From Fictibacillus nanhaiensis (GTDB lineage Bacteria; Bacillota; Bacilli; Bacillales; Fictibacillaceae), in the NCBI RefSeq assembly GCF_019801215.1, contig NZ_JAHVJO010000001.1, forward strand, positions 1,577,627 through 1,641,626: a stretch of 64,000 nucleotides of DNA. Direction: 5' to 3'. The translations under genes and the position numbers were made by a program. Below the pieces are notes generated by a model. It had not been told where the DNA came from, made no database searches, and was given only the letters and a program-made list of their open reading frames with translations. Numbering within the stretch: position 1 is the stretch's first letter; each line of letters starts with the position of its first letter. Shown here one piece after another: positions 18,067-27,916 of the stretch.

Positions 18067-18462
18067 ATGGCAAATAGAAAAGTATCTATCTCCATGGACT
18101 CCAAGGAGATCTTAGAAAACCTATGCGGCATGTTAGAAGTTGAAAGACCATTAGCTATTAAAATAGCCTTAGCAAAAGGAATTGCTAGTTATGATAAAAT
18201 GCAAATTCTTTCGCATAATGGTTCAGGTAAGTGGGCTGTTCCTGATGGAATAATTAGAGGGAATGAATTTATCCTTTATAAACACTTAATGATAAATGAG
18301 TTGAATAAAATGTTGGATGAAGATGAAACTAATAAATTTCTTGGGTTATTTATTGAGAAAGGTTTATTAGTGATTAAACAGGAACTAAGCGAAATATCTT
18401 CTCTACAAGATTATAGAATCACAATTTTAGATACTGCACAAAAAGAAGCCCAAAGGATTTAA
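18067..18462 (+). CDS. DndE-like small protein, partner of the second DndD-like ATPase
   Basis: 131 aa, 4 bp after the ATPase gene, with AAGGTGTG as ribosome site. Size, position and a helical N-terminal block (SMDSKEILENLCGMLEVERPLAIKIALAKGIA) mirror DndE, where a similar block contains the conserved LxRIAL-type helix. The canonical DndE block NRxTLTGE is not kept, replaced by IIRGNEFILYK, so the relationship is distant. It most likely binds DNA together with the ATPase at 16050. The 3' end of the gene overlaps the terminator hairpin. The DndE-family call rests on weak similarity plus synteny. Confidence 0.6.
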   Translation: MANRKVSISMDSKEILENLCGMLEVERPLAIKIALAKGIASYDKMQILSHNGSGKWAVPDGIIRGNEFILYKHLMINELNKMLDEDETNKFLGLFIEKGLLVIKQELSEISSLQDYRITILDTAQKEAQRI

Positions 18463-18484
18463 TGTTATCCTTGGGCTTCTTTTC
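18441..18484 (+). terminator. Bidirectional terminator between dndE-like gene and dptH
   Basis: Long hairpin AAAAGAAGCCCAAAGGAT / ATCCTTGGGCTTCTTTT (18441-18458 with 18467-18483, one bulged base), overlapping the stop of the plus gene and abutting the stop of dptH. A/T runs on both sides suit both converging genes. Confidence 0.85.
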
Positions 18485-21400
18485 TATATGCGTTTATCTA
18501 AGGATGTAATATCCACTATTAATGCAGTTGGTTTAGATAGTTCACCATTCTCTAACACAATAGGACCATATACAATACATTGACCCTTTTTTAACCCTGA
18601 TAATTTAGCTTCCCATTGTTTTTTCTCACTGGCATCTTGTGCAAGTGTAGAAGCAATTGTTGAGATCTCTTGTTCAGGTGGGGCAAAGTAAATCTGTTGG
18701 GAAGCATTTTGTAAACGAGCAAGCTCCCCAGCATCCAACTGTGACTTTAAAAACTGGGTTGCATACCACCCTGACCAGCCAAACTTTCTTCCTTCTGTTA
18801 AAATTCTTGCAGAAGGTGACTTTTCAGTATGATCCAAGTTCTGTGCTTCATCCATAACTACTGGCATAGGTTTATTTTTATTACCATGTCTAACTGAGTA
18901 ATTCCACAGATCCCATAATATAAACTCAGTAATCATTAACTGAACGTCTCTCGGATATCCTGTTAGTTGAATAATATAAACTTCCCCATTGCTGTCCACT
19001 ACTTCATTCCAATTAATTGCAGCATCGTTACTAAATGGGTTTCTATCAATTAACGGACGAATTTGAGACAAAGCAGTTCTTGCGTAATTAGAGCCATCTT
19101 CTTCTAACACTTCTTTAAGCTTCGTTAAGTCCATGGAATCACCATGCTTACTTAATCCTCTTAAAGTAGCTTCATAAATGGCATTTAATTGCTGAATTCC
19201 TAAACTTTTATAAACAGCAGCAAATACACTTTTTATTCTTTCTGCAACATCTGTTTCTGATTCTGGCAAAATCAATCCACTGATTTCTCTCACATTTTTC
19301 TTAAATGGATTAATTGGGAACTTTTCAATATATACTACTGTTTGTTTAAACTTTTCACCGAGATGTTCAACAAACTCTTGCTCCAGTTGATTAGGAAGAA
19401 ACCCTTCAGTGTAATCAATAACAATACTTGGAATGCCTTGTTTAGATTTCTCTAACAGTAAGCATTGCATAAAATAAGTTTTACCCTGTCCAGATTTCCC
19501 AGAGATAAGCAAGTGACGATTTGCTAAACCTTTATTCCCATATTCCCAGTAAATTTCTTTGTTTGAATTTGAAGCTTTACCGATGAGAATTCTCGAATCT
19601 TCAACCTTGAAAGTTGGGATAACAAGCCCTTCTGGTTCTTCTGGTTCTTCTGGTTCTTCTCGTTCTTGTTGCTCTTCCTGCTCTTGGTGTTCTTCTTGCT
19701 CTTGTTGTTCTTCCTGCTCTTGATGTTCTTCTTGCTCTTGTTGCTCTTGTTGCTCTTCTTGCTCTTGATGTTCTTCTTCCTCTTGTTGCTCTTCCAGCTC
19801 TTGATGTTCTTCTTGCTCTTGTTGTTCTTCCTGCTCTTGATGTTCTTCTTTCTCTAGTTGATCTGGTAACTTCGATTGTTCATTAAATGAATTACTTTGA
19901 TTTTCTTCTTGAGAATTATCAATATTGTCATGTGTTTGGTGATATTGTTCTTTAGAAGTTAATACATTTTGATCTAACTCAGAATTTTGATCTATTGACG
20001 GTTCATTTTCTATTACGGTAGAAATATAGTTATATGAGAGTAATCCCTCTTTAATAAAATCTGATTTCCCTTTTTGCACCCATTCACATAATTCATTTAT
20101 GGGCTTAATTAGAGCCGAATATCCATCATGCTCCGTTAAACTGATAAGAATAGCTTCCTCTTCTAAACTCGCCCCTCTTACATATATATCTTTTTGGAAT
20201 GAAAGAATAGCACCTGATCCAATATGTTTTTCTAATTCGTTTGAAATAACATATTGATCTTTTAAAAGCTTTTTTAGTACTTCCTCAGTTAAATGATAAT
20301 TTTTATCATTCCACAATTTACTCTGCGCAATTTTTTTAGCATTTGAAATGAACAACTGTACAAAGAAGTTACGATAAAACATACTAGAAAAGTTTTTGTT
20401 ATCGCTAGTCAATGCATTATGGATCAAGCGTTTCGTATTCCTTAATTGCTCTTTTGCTTTTTCAATCGTTGAATTTGAATTAATACCAATTTTAACTTCA
20501 ATCGGTAAAAAGTGAAGTTTTAATAACCCTGCATTTTGTTCTAATCCTATTAGTAATAAGTCATCACTATGCTTGCCTTTAACACCTAGATTTTTCGCTG
20601 TAAATAACCCATCAGTTTTATTTAAACTTACAGCCCCTGCAACTCTTAGTATTTCTTCTAAAGAAATTGGGACCCAAGTAATATTTGGATGATCAAAATA
20701 GGATAAAGAATACTTTATCGCAGAAATAATACTTAATTTTTCTCGCGAGTAATGGCCTTTACTCCCAATAATTCTTAAGAGCCACTCACCATTAAAAGTA
20801 TTAAATGCAAGAATAATTTCATTGACACTGTCCTCATCGATTTTCACTTCTTTTGATTGTATAAACTCTTTAATTACAGCATGGTATTGATTTGATTTAT
20901 CCGTAACAGTTATTGCATCATAACGACTGGATGAAGAATACTGATCACTATAATGAATTACAACTAAATTCTTACCATAATTATTAAAAAACTCTAAATC
21001 TGCAGTTGGATCAACGAAGGTTACCCAAAAAGAGGATTTAAAGATTTTATCTAACGTATCCTCGTCTGCAGTTGTTGTTCTAGAAAATATTGCTTCGCCT
21101 TTATGATAAGAATCGCTTCCATCATTTCTTAAATTAGCTGCTAATTCATTAACATAATAAGCAGTATCTATTAGTAGATTATCATGATTATTACCGTATG
21201 CTTTAATGCCAAAACCACTTCTGTAATTCTCTTTTCCTTTCATAGAAGGTACAGAAGAATATAAGCCCTGTACTGCAAGCCCTGATACCATCTCTTCCAT
21301 TGGTTGCAATGCATAATTTTCTTGTGCTTCCATCTTATAAAATGAGATATGAGCATATTTTATTTCATTGTCTAATGAATGTTTATAATAAAAAAGTTTA

Positions 21401-23901
21401 TCTCTAATAAAGCGGATTACATCTTGCTCGTCATATTCATTAGTCTTTAATTTAATATCATATGTTTGTTGAATATCAACAATTGATTCCATCCTAGAAA
21501 ACTGATCAAATGTACTTGAATTCACTTTTTGTTGTTGATAGATATTTATCTCAACAGGAACCAGATGTTCTGGACCTTGTTTTTTAATTTTACTAATCAT
21601 CCATTGCAAAATTCCTCTTAAAACTTCACGGTCGTTTGAAATATTGATAATATTTAATTTCAACGGAGCTTTGGAATTCTCAATAAAAAGATAGCTAAAA
21701 TGTTCCATAAATTGTGATGTTTTATCTTCAATTACTTTGGCTAAGTATTGATTCGCATCTGCAATTGATACTTGATTAACTGGTTTAAAAATCATCCATT
21801 CTGGAGCTGCATTCTGACTATCCGGTTTAAATAAATTTTCTTTACCTTGATAAATATATGGAACTAATGCCTCGGGTTTTAATCTATTTAGGATACTTGA
21901 CTCTAATTCTTCTGATGCAATTAGTTCATTAACTTTTAATTGAAATGCAACCATAATAGGATGGAACGGTGTGAAAAACACCTCTCCTAAAGTGGTAATT
22001 GTCCCTAATTTAAAAATATCTCGACCTTTTTCTCCTGCTTCTGTTCCTTCATCAAATAATTGTATTTGTCGAATATACTCACTTACATATTCTTTAGCAC
22101 GCTGAGTTAATTCAGGATTATAATGACAGAGGCTTGGAATACTGTTCTTTGTTCTAAAAGAATTTACAAATCTGCTGTAAGACTCCCTTAGATCTTCAGG
22201 AAGAGTTAATGATACAGAAAGTAATTCTCCCGAATCAACAGTTGCACTGGAGAAGCCATTTTTCACCCATTCTCTTTCCCATTCAAAGAATTGTTTATAT
22301 TCAGCATGAAGATAATATTCTTGATTTCCTTGGATTAACTTGTTGTTGTTCCACTCAAAATCTAGACTCTTTTCTCGTTTCAATTTCCATATTCTTATGC
22401 CTGTTATTGGAGTTGATTCAGGTAACTCATTCTTCAAGACAATAGGTATATGATTATTGTTATGATACAGATTAATCGTAACCTGTTCTTCTTCGCTTAA
22501 TGCTTCAAGTTGTGGAGTTAGTTTTAACTTATCATCTTCTGTAAATATAATACTTTGTTCATTTGTAGTTATTTCTTGTTCTATTAAATTAATCCCATCA
22601 CCAAAAACTAAGGTATCTCCTTCATACTGGAGCTCTAATGCATGGTTTCTTATATCTACTAAAAAGGCAGTTTTATAGTTATCAAACAATAGCGGTTCAA
22701 CAGGTAATACAGCTATATTAAGCTCTACTCCAAGGGATGCTCTATTTTCATGCTTATAAGATATTTTTGTAAATGTTGACTTATTTTTATTACAAGAGAT
22801 TTTTAATTTTAAGTTTGTTCTACCTAATTCATATTCTATATTTTGTTTACTAGGTACTTTGATAAATGCTGGTGATAAAGATTTTTGGAGACTACCTGAA
22901 ATTCCAAATGATAAATTTAATTCTACTTGATCTAAATGGTTTGGATTAAATATTACAAAATTACGTTTTCGTTTTCCAGCTGCTGTGTCGCTTGTGTTTT
23001 TGTCCCATGCTTTTAAACCATCTTTTAGCTTCCACTCTAATAATTCAAATTTTGTGGATTTATCCAATTTCTTTTTATCTTCATAAGATTTATGGATTTC
23101 ATTAAATGGTTGTTCATTCCAGTTTTCACCTTTTAGTTTACCTACACCATCTGGAGTAAATCTTTTATCTAGTTCATTTTCTCCTAATCCAAAATCATGC
23201 ACCTTTTTAACATAATCAAAAAGTTCACGGTTTATTGATAATCGTTCCTTAAGTTTGTTTCCAGATATAGTTCCTAAATTTAAATCTCTGAAAAGACCAA
23301 AATTAATATAATCCTGTTCTTCTAGTTTTCCCTTTGTGATAACTGCAAAAATATTTTCAAAATCGAAAAAGGATATTTGTTGAAACATTTGGTCATTTAT
23401 TAGAGAAGTTAAATTATCCAACAAGATAACCTGTTCAATTTTATTATCCACTCTATTTTCAATATCAGCTTTTAATTTTTTGTAAAGAAAATTAGGATGA
23501 AGAGGCATTCCTTCTTTTTGAAGATCACTACTACCACCTTGAATAGAGTCTAACTGTTCAGTAACAATACTTAATAATGCAGTATTTTTCCAAATCCCAT
23601 TTTGTTCCCCTACTTGGTTTCGTAAAGTTACCAAAAAGTCGGGCTTTACTGCTTCTTCTGTATTAGATATAACTAAATTAATATTGTTAACTGGTACAGA
23701 TACTGTACGGTATTCATCACCTAAATCATGTTGATAAACAAATGGGTTAGTATCCATTACTTCTCTAATAGCAGTTAATAGAGAGTTCAATTCATTTACG
23801 GAATCCAGCTGTAAATAAAACCGATCTCCACTTTTAATTTTTGTTTGTTCAAAGAACTTAAATATATGATCAGCTAAGTAATTATAAAATTGGTTTGACA
23901 T
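18484..23901 (-). CDS. dptH: DptH, phosphorothioation-dependent restriction protein with HerA/FtsK-like ATPase domain
   Basis: 1,805 aa from ATG 23901, which has GGTGAT seven bases upstream; a GTG at 23922 is possible but lacks a ribosome site. The first ~1,330 residues are a large region without motifs I recognise. Residues ~1,347-1,424 are an acidic Glu/Gln/His repeat. After it comes a P-loop ATPase of the HerA/FtsK type: Walker A SGKSGQGKT near 1,469, Walker B VVMDEAQNLD near 1,685, and TEGRKFGWSG just after. DptH is the third part of the DptFGH complex that attacks DNA lacking phosphorothioate. Its start overlaps the end of dptG by 20 bp. Size and gene order are typical of the family; nuclease residues are not obvious to me. 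Confidence 0.88.
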   Translation of the reverse strand: MSNQFYNYLADHIFKFFEQTKIKSGDRFYLQLDSVNELNSLLTAIREVMDTNPFVYQHDLGDEYRTVSVPVNNINLVISNTEEAVKPDFLVTLRNQVGEQNGIWKNTALLSIVTEQLDSIQGGSSDLQKEGMPLHPNFLYKKLKADIENRVDNKIEQVILLDNLTSLINDQMFQQISFFDFENIFAVITKGKLEEQDYINFGLFRDLNLGTISGNKLKERLSINRELFDYVKKVHDFGLGENELDKRFTPDGVGKLKGENWNEQPFNEIHKSYEDKKKLDKSTKFELLEWKLKDGLKAWDKNTSDTAAGKRKRNFVIFNPNHLDQVELNLSFGISGSLQKSLSPAFIKVPSKQNIEYELGRTNLKLKISCNKNKSTFTKISYKHENRASLGVELNIAVLPVEPLLFDNYKTAFLVDIRNHALELQYEGDTLVFGDGINLIEQEITTNEQSIIFTEDDKLKLTPQLEALSEEEQVTINLYHNNNHIPIVLKNELPESTPITGIRIWKLKREKSLDFEWNNNKLIQGNQEYYLHAEYKQFFEWEREWVKNGFSSATVDSGELLSVSLTLPEDLRESYSRFVNSFRTKNSIPSLCHYNPELTQRAKEYVSEYIRQIQLFDEGTEAGEKGRDIFKLGTITTLGEVFFTPFHPIMVAFQLKVNELIASEELESSILNRLKPEALVPYIYQGKENLFKPDSQNAAPEWMIFKPVNQVSIADANQYLAKVIEDKTSQFMEHFSYLFIENSKAPLKLNIINISNDREVLRGILQWMISKIKKQGPEHLVPVEINIYQQQKVNSSTFDQFSRMESIVDIQQTYDIKLKTNEYDEQDVIRFIRDKLFYYKHSLDNEIKYAHISFYKMEAQENYALQPMEEMVSGLAVQGLYSSVPSMKGKENYRSGFGIKAYGNNHDNLLIDTAYYVNELAANLRNDGSDSYHKGEAIFSRTTTADEDTLDKIFKSSFWVTFVDPTADLEFFNNYGKNLVVIHYSDQYSSSSRYDAITVTDKSNQYHAVIKEFIQSKEVKIDEDSVNEIILAFNTFNGEWLLRIIGSKGHYSREKLSIISAIKYSLSYFDHPNITWVPISLEEILRVAGAVSLNKTDGLFTAKNLGVKGKHSDDLLLIGLEQNAGLLKLHFLPIEVKIGINSNSTIEKAKEQLRNTKRLIHNALTSDNKNFSSMFYRNFFVQLFISNAKKIAQSKLWNDKNYHLTEEVLKKLLKDQYVISNELEKHIGSGAILSFQKDIYVRGASLEEEAILISLTEHDGYSALIKPINELCEWVQKGKSDFIKEGLLSYNYISTVIENEPSIDQNSELDQNVLTSKEQYHQTHDNIDNSQEENQSNSFNEQSKLPDQLEKEEHQEQEEQQEQEEHQELEEQQEEEEHQEQEEQQEQQEQEEHQEQEEQQEQEEHQEQEEQQEREEPEEPEEPEGLVIPTFKVEDSRILIGKASNSNKEIYWEYGNKGLANRHLLISGKSGQGKTYFMQCLLLEKSKQGIPSIVIDYTEGFLPNQLEQEFVEHLGEKFKQTVVYIEKFPINPFKKNVREISGLILPESETDVAERIKSVFAAVYKSLGIQQLNAIYEATLRGLSKHGDSMDLTKLKEVLEEDGSNYARTALSQIRPLIDRNPFSNDAAINWNEVVDSNGEVYIIQLTGYPRDVQLMITEFILWDLWNYSVRHGNKNKPMPVVMDEAQNLDHTEKSPSARILTEGRKFGWSGWYATQFLKSQLDAGELARLQNASQQIYFAPPEQEISTIASTLAQDASEKKQWEAKLSGLKKGQCIVYGPIVLENGELSKPTALIVDITSLDKRI
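19630..19860 (-). repeat. In-frame Glu/Gln-rich tandem repeat within dptH
   Basis: The DNA consists of imperfect units such as TTCTTGCTCTTGTTGTTC and TTCCTGCTCTTGATG, encoding repeats of EEHQEQEEQQEQ (12 aa, 36 nt) with one shortened unit, ending in EEPEEPEEPE. All changes keep the frame. It forms a long acidic linker between the large N-terminal region and the ATPase domain. Repeats of this kind easily change copy number. Confidence 0.85.
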
Positions 23902-25282
23902 ATTGGGCATCACCACTATCACTCTTTTTGTCTATTATGTTAAGGCTATCTAGGAGTTCAATAGCTGCTTTTTTTGAATGACGGTCTAAAGAAACTCCTC
24001 TGGTTTCCAACTCACTAAATAATTGATTTAATGGAATTCTTTCCTCTTTAATACAAATTGAAGCTAGTAATAAAAATAGATCATGTGAAATATTAAATAC
24101 TTTCCCCAGACTACCTCTGTGTTTCAAAAATTGATTGCCACCAATGTCCTCAATATTACTTCCATATTTAATACAAACTTGTGTACTCATGCCTTGTTTT
24201 AAGACATCAAATAATATTCTAAAGGCTTCTTCAATAGAATCTGGTCGTTTATCAAACTTTATATTTGCTTGTGTTGTGTAATAGTTAATCCAATCTGTTA
24301 ATTCAACTAAAAAAGTTTCCTTTTGGTCAGCTCCTTGAAGTTCTACTTTTTCAATTATTTGTTGATATGTCAAAAACTCTTTTTCATCTCCGTTATTAAA
24401 GTTTAGGTGGCTCAGCTGAGATAAAGTATGAATGTGAACAAACAAGTGATGAGCACGATTCTTCACCCTTTTATATCCCTCTAATTCATCTGCTGATTTT
24501 CTTCTCTTATTAATGGATTCCCATTCCAAAGCAAAATATAATGACTCAATTTCTTCCATGTCCGCAGTTTCAAATTGATCAAGTTTAATAGTAATTTGAC
24601 ATACATACATAAAGAAATAAAAATGTACAAGTAAAGGGAAGTGCTCTAAAAAGTAATCTTTATGTTTAGATAAATACAATACATCTTCATTAAATAAATT
24701 AGAAACTCTCTTAGATAGGACTTGATATTTGTTCTTTTTCTGATGGTCTACGGGTTGAATTCCCGATAAATTCCCGAGGATTAAATCAGTTAAAATATCT
24801 TCTGCGTTTTCTTTATTAAAGATTTTTTTGAGAGCATTATCATCTTTAATTAAAATATCATACATGAACATAGCAAATTTTTCTTCTTCAGCTTTTGACT
24901 GGTGAGGTATATGGTTATATAAATAAGGATGAATCGGTTTAATTTGTTCTTCGTTAAATAGGTATTGATTTAAAAAACGTTTTAAATCAAAAGTAATATC
25001 ATCGTCATTACACCGGACTTGTGAAAGTAAGTTTGCTATTAGAACATTATCTTCTTCAAAAATATCATGTGGTTTTTTATTATTTTCTAGTTTAACATCA
25101 CAAATCTCTCTTACGAAGGCTCCCATCATAGATAAATAATTATCTTTCATTAATTTTGTTTTTTTTGAAGAATTAAAAGGTAAAATATCTTTTACATTCC
25201 CTCTTTCATGAATTACCCCTGTACCTTTTGTTTTTTTCTTAATATTGTTTTCAAGTTCATTTTTTAATAATATCTGATCCAT
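23882..25282 (-). CDS. dptG: DptG, phosphorothioation-dependent restriction protein
   Basis: 466 aa. I see no catalytic motif. The protein is mostly helical with a basic N-terminus, and recognition rests on its position between the DptF-like P-loop protein and the DptH-like ATPase, on its length, and on the presence of dndBCDEA in the same island; DptG has always this place in dptFGH operons that I know. It would be a subunit of the restriction complex needed for cleavage of unmodified DNA. It lies 3 bp from the dptF stop and overlaps the dptH start, so the operon is tightly coupled. Confidence 0.8.
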   Translation of the reverse strand: MDQILLKNELENNIKKKTKGTGVIHERGNVKDILPFNSSKKTKLMKDNYLSMMGAFVREICDVKLENNKKPHDIFEEDNVLIANLLSQVRCNDDDITFDLKRFLNQYLFNEEQIKPIHPYLYNHIPHQSKAEEEKFAMFMYDILIKDDNALKKIFNKENAEDILTDLILGNLSGIQPVDHQKKNKYQVLSKRVSNLFNEDVLYLSKHKDYFLEHFPLLVHFYFFMYVCQITIKLDQFETADMEEIESLYFALEWESINKRRKSADELEGYKRVKNRAHHLFVHIHTLSQLSHLNFNNGDEKEFLTYQQIIEKVELQGADQKETFLVELTDWINYYTTQANIKFDKRPDSIEEAFRILFDVLKQGMSTQVCIKYGSNIEDIGGNQFLKHRGSLGKVFNISHDLFLLLASICIKEERIPLNQLFSELETRGVSLDRHSKKAAIELLDSLNIIDKKSDSGDAQYVKPIL

Positions 25283-25285
25283 GGT

Positions 25286-27550
25286 TTACTCCTTTTCAAA
25301 AACAAACGAACCAAAGTCATTTTTCTTTAAAGCATACAATTTTTGATCATTAGGAAAATGAACTAATAATTCTTCCTTTTTATTCCCAAATTTCATCAAT
25401 CTTTCTAAGAACTCTCCGAATTTAATAGCGTCCTCTTCATCTTTCTTATTTGGACAATATCCTTCAATAACTTTTAAGAGTAAGCTATAAAGTACAAAAT
25501 CTATATCTAAATATGCACGTTCATTTGAATTATTGTTATTTCTATATCCAATAGTAATAATTGGTTTAAAGGAATATAACACCTGTTCCCGATTTGGCTT
25601 TAAATGATCTATAACAGGTCTAAGAGTTAAATACTGTGCTAATCTTATTTTTTCGTTGGGCTTATTTATATATAAGTAATCCTTTTTAGGGCTACTTTTC
25701 CATTTAAATATGGCACTTTTTATTTGGTAATAGAACTTTTCTATCTCGTTATTTATTCCACTATTAAAATAATATAAATTTTTCAAATAATCTTTAAAAC
25801 TACTATTCTCAATAGACTTCACAAAAGATTTATTTGTTAAATAAGATAATCGAATAAACATCTCACAAAATTGTTGGAATGAATCCCCTTCTAAATCAGT
25901 CATTTCTTTAAATGAATCTAAATAATTTCTACCAGATTTAGTTAGTATATATTCCTCAATTAATGTTGCCCAATCAGTTAATGTATTTAACTGTAGAATT
26001 ACAATATCTATGGAGTGGGATCTATAATGGATTGGATCTAATAAGCTTATGTATCTTAGTATCTCTGAACGATCTCTCCTATTAAAAAGTAAATTAGGCA
26101 CCGAAAAATTTAATTTCTCAAATTCTGTAGGCGTTCCATTTAAAAGTCCATCTTCTGGCACAATGATATCAGCAATAAAGTTCATAAAAGATCTTGCAGA
26201 AATTACTATTTTATATTGAATAATTGCTTGAATAATAACTTGAACAATTTGATGTTGAACAAACTCGTCCATCAAAAATTCAAAATTCTGATGGACTTCC
26301 GACCTTATTCCACTTTTTTTATCTTCTAAATACGCTAAATAGAATGGGTTCTCTTCATTCTGATTGAATATCTTGTTAAGGATAGCACTATAAAAAGATG
26401 ATTGAGCGCCATGCTCTGTTAACTCGTATGGATGATAGTCATTAAAGCTGAGTAAATTAAAATCTTCATTTGAATAAACAGTTGTTGTATCCTGTGAGAA
26501 AAGGCCACTTTCATTTACGAAAGATATTAGTGTTTCAAATGTTGAAGCTAAGTGCTTATAATAAATAAAATTGTGTAAAACACCTAAGTTAATCGCTAGA
26601 ATGATTTTTTCATTTGAATGTTCATGATTTTGATCTGCAAAAGGCTGAAGTATTTCTTCTAGAGTTTCCATTGCATTTTTATTTGGAGAGAAACTCTCAG
26701 TAGCATCATTATATATAGTAAATTGTGATAACAGATCATTACGGTTACTCTTTAAATAAGCAAGTAAGTGTGACTTTCCATCCCCAACACTTCCACAAAG
26801 GAGCACTAATTGACGCCCTGATTTATGAGCTGCTTTTTCTAATATCCCTTCAAAATCTTTTTGAAGTTTTCTTTCTACATGCATATAGTTCTTAAATGTA
26901 CTAAATGAGTTCACATTTTCTACGGCTTCTTGAGCAGATTCTTGTAGCCTTTTTAATTCTCTATTTAAATAACTTTGATTATCTCCTAGATCTTTTTTAA
27001 ATATCTCATTTGCATTAGTATTTTTCTCTACATTAGAATTAACAAGTTTATTGTTTTCCTTGTCTTCTTTAGTTAAAGCATCCATAATTTCTTTCTTTAA
27101 CTGATCGATATTTATGTTTGATTTAGAATTTGGTTTTGGTTGTTTATATGGCGGAATCGTTACTAACTCGTTGGAGTACACCTCACAAAACCATACTCCT
27201 ATTGTATACATGACCTTATGTACTTTTAGTGCTTCTGCGATGTCATAAAATGATCCATCATGTGCTGCTTTATTACCCGCATGTCGAATTGTATCAAAAG
27301 CTTGATGAATATCCTTTTTGATGTAACCTTCTTTAGATAAGTAAGATACTTTATCGTGCATGGTTGAAAGGTATACATCTGAAATCCCATCCGTTTTTAA
27401 TACAGATGATAATATCTCTTCAGCAAATAATCTCGCTTTTACTAATGCACTGCTAGGATCTTCATATATTAAATGCTCCATTTTTTCAGCGTTAAGCGCA
27501 CCTATCTTATTACTCGTTTCTAAAAATTTAAGAAGATAATCTTTCTCCAT
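25286..27550 (-). CDS. dptF: DptF, phosphorothioation-dependent restriction protein with P-loop
   Basis: 754 aa from ATG 27550 (a TTG at 27562 sits right behind TGGGG and is less likely). The N-terminus (~1-140) is a helical domain with HAGNKAAHDGSF near residues 85-100, like the DUF4145-type domain found in defence proteins. A P-loop CGSVGDGKSHLLAYL lies near residue 250, so the remainder is an ATPase domain. This layout fits DptF, first gene of the dptFGH restriction operon. It probably senses or licenses cutting of unmodified DNA using ATP. The promoter should lie in the AT-rich stretch 27563-27640. Confidence 0.85.
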   Translation of the reverse strand: MEKDYLLKFLETSNKIGALNAEKMEHLIYEDPSSALVKARLFAEEILSSVLKTDGISDVYLSTMHDKVSYLSKEGYIKKDIHQAFDTIRHAGNKAAHDGSFYDIAEALKVHKVMYTIGVWFCEVYSNELVTIPPYKQPKPNSKSNINIDQLKKEIMDALTKEDKENNKLVNSNVEKNTNANEIFKKDLGDNQSYLNRELKRLQESAQEAVENVNSFSTFKNYMHVERKLQKDFEGILEKAAHKSGRQLVLLCGSVGDGKSHLLAYLKSNRNDLLSQFTIYNDATESFSPNKNAMETLEEILQPFADQNHEHSNEKIILAINLGVLHNFIYYKHLASTFETLISFVNESGLFSQDTTTVYSNEDFNLLSFNDYHPYELTEHGAQSSFYSAILNKIFNQNEENPFYLAYLEDKKSGIRSEVHQNFEFLMDEFVQHQIVQVIIQAIIQYKIVISARSFMNFIADIIVPEDGLLNGTPTEFEKLNFSVPNLLFNRRDRSEILRYISLLDPIHYRSHSIDIVILQLNTLTDWATLIEEYILTKSGRNYLDSFKEMTDLEGDSFQQFCEMFIRLSYLTNKSFVKSIENSSFKDYLKNLYYFNSGINNEIEKFYYQIKSAIFKWKSSPKKDYLYINKPNEKIRLAQYLTLRPVIDHLKPNREQVLYSFKPIITIGYRNNNNSNERAYLDIDFVLYSLLLKVIEGYCPNKKDEEDAIKFGEFLERLMKFGNKKEELLVHFPNDQKLYALKKNDFGSFVFEKE

Positions 27551-27562
27551 AAATTGAATCAA

Positions 27563-27916
27563 CCCCAGGTTATATAAAATATTTACATTACATCATTATT
27601 TTAGCATATCGCAACATTGAAATGGTAAATCCTATCCATTATTAAATTTAATTGGTAAAACTTATACCTATGCACCCCTGTATCCATACCTATCTTGAAA
27701 GATTGGTTACATGCTCCCTTTCATCAAACGATGAATTGGTGAGAATCCATGGATCATGAGGATTGGTGTACCATATCCGATTTCTTCATAATAGATATTC
27801 GCTTTGTCCACTTTGCATTTTAGCTTCGGTTACTCGTTCGGCAATAAACATGATGAATCCTTTATTTGGAGCTTATGTTAGAATGAAAAACATAGAAAAA
27901 GATAGGAGTGTATCTT
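27563..27916. other. Right boundary region of the defence island, no supported gene
   Basis: The base composition changes here from the AT-rich island to the more balanced flank. The left part should contain the dptF promoter. I found no tRNA, integrase, insertion-sequence end or direct repeat matching 7322-7509. Short open frames in the right part (about 27760-27860) look like non-coding or decayed sequence. The ribosome site GATAGGAG for the next gene ends the region. Confidence 0.5.

Noticed and set aside
19666..19857. A plus-strand frame of almost only Leu and Phe
   Set aside because: It is the antisense shadow of the Glu/Gln repeat in dptH, with no ribosome site.
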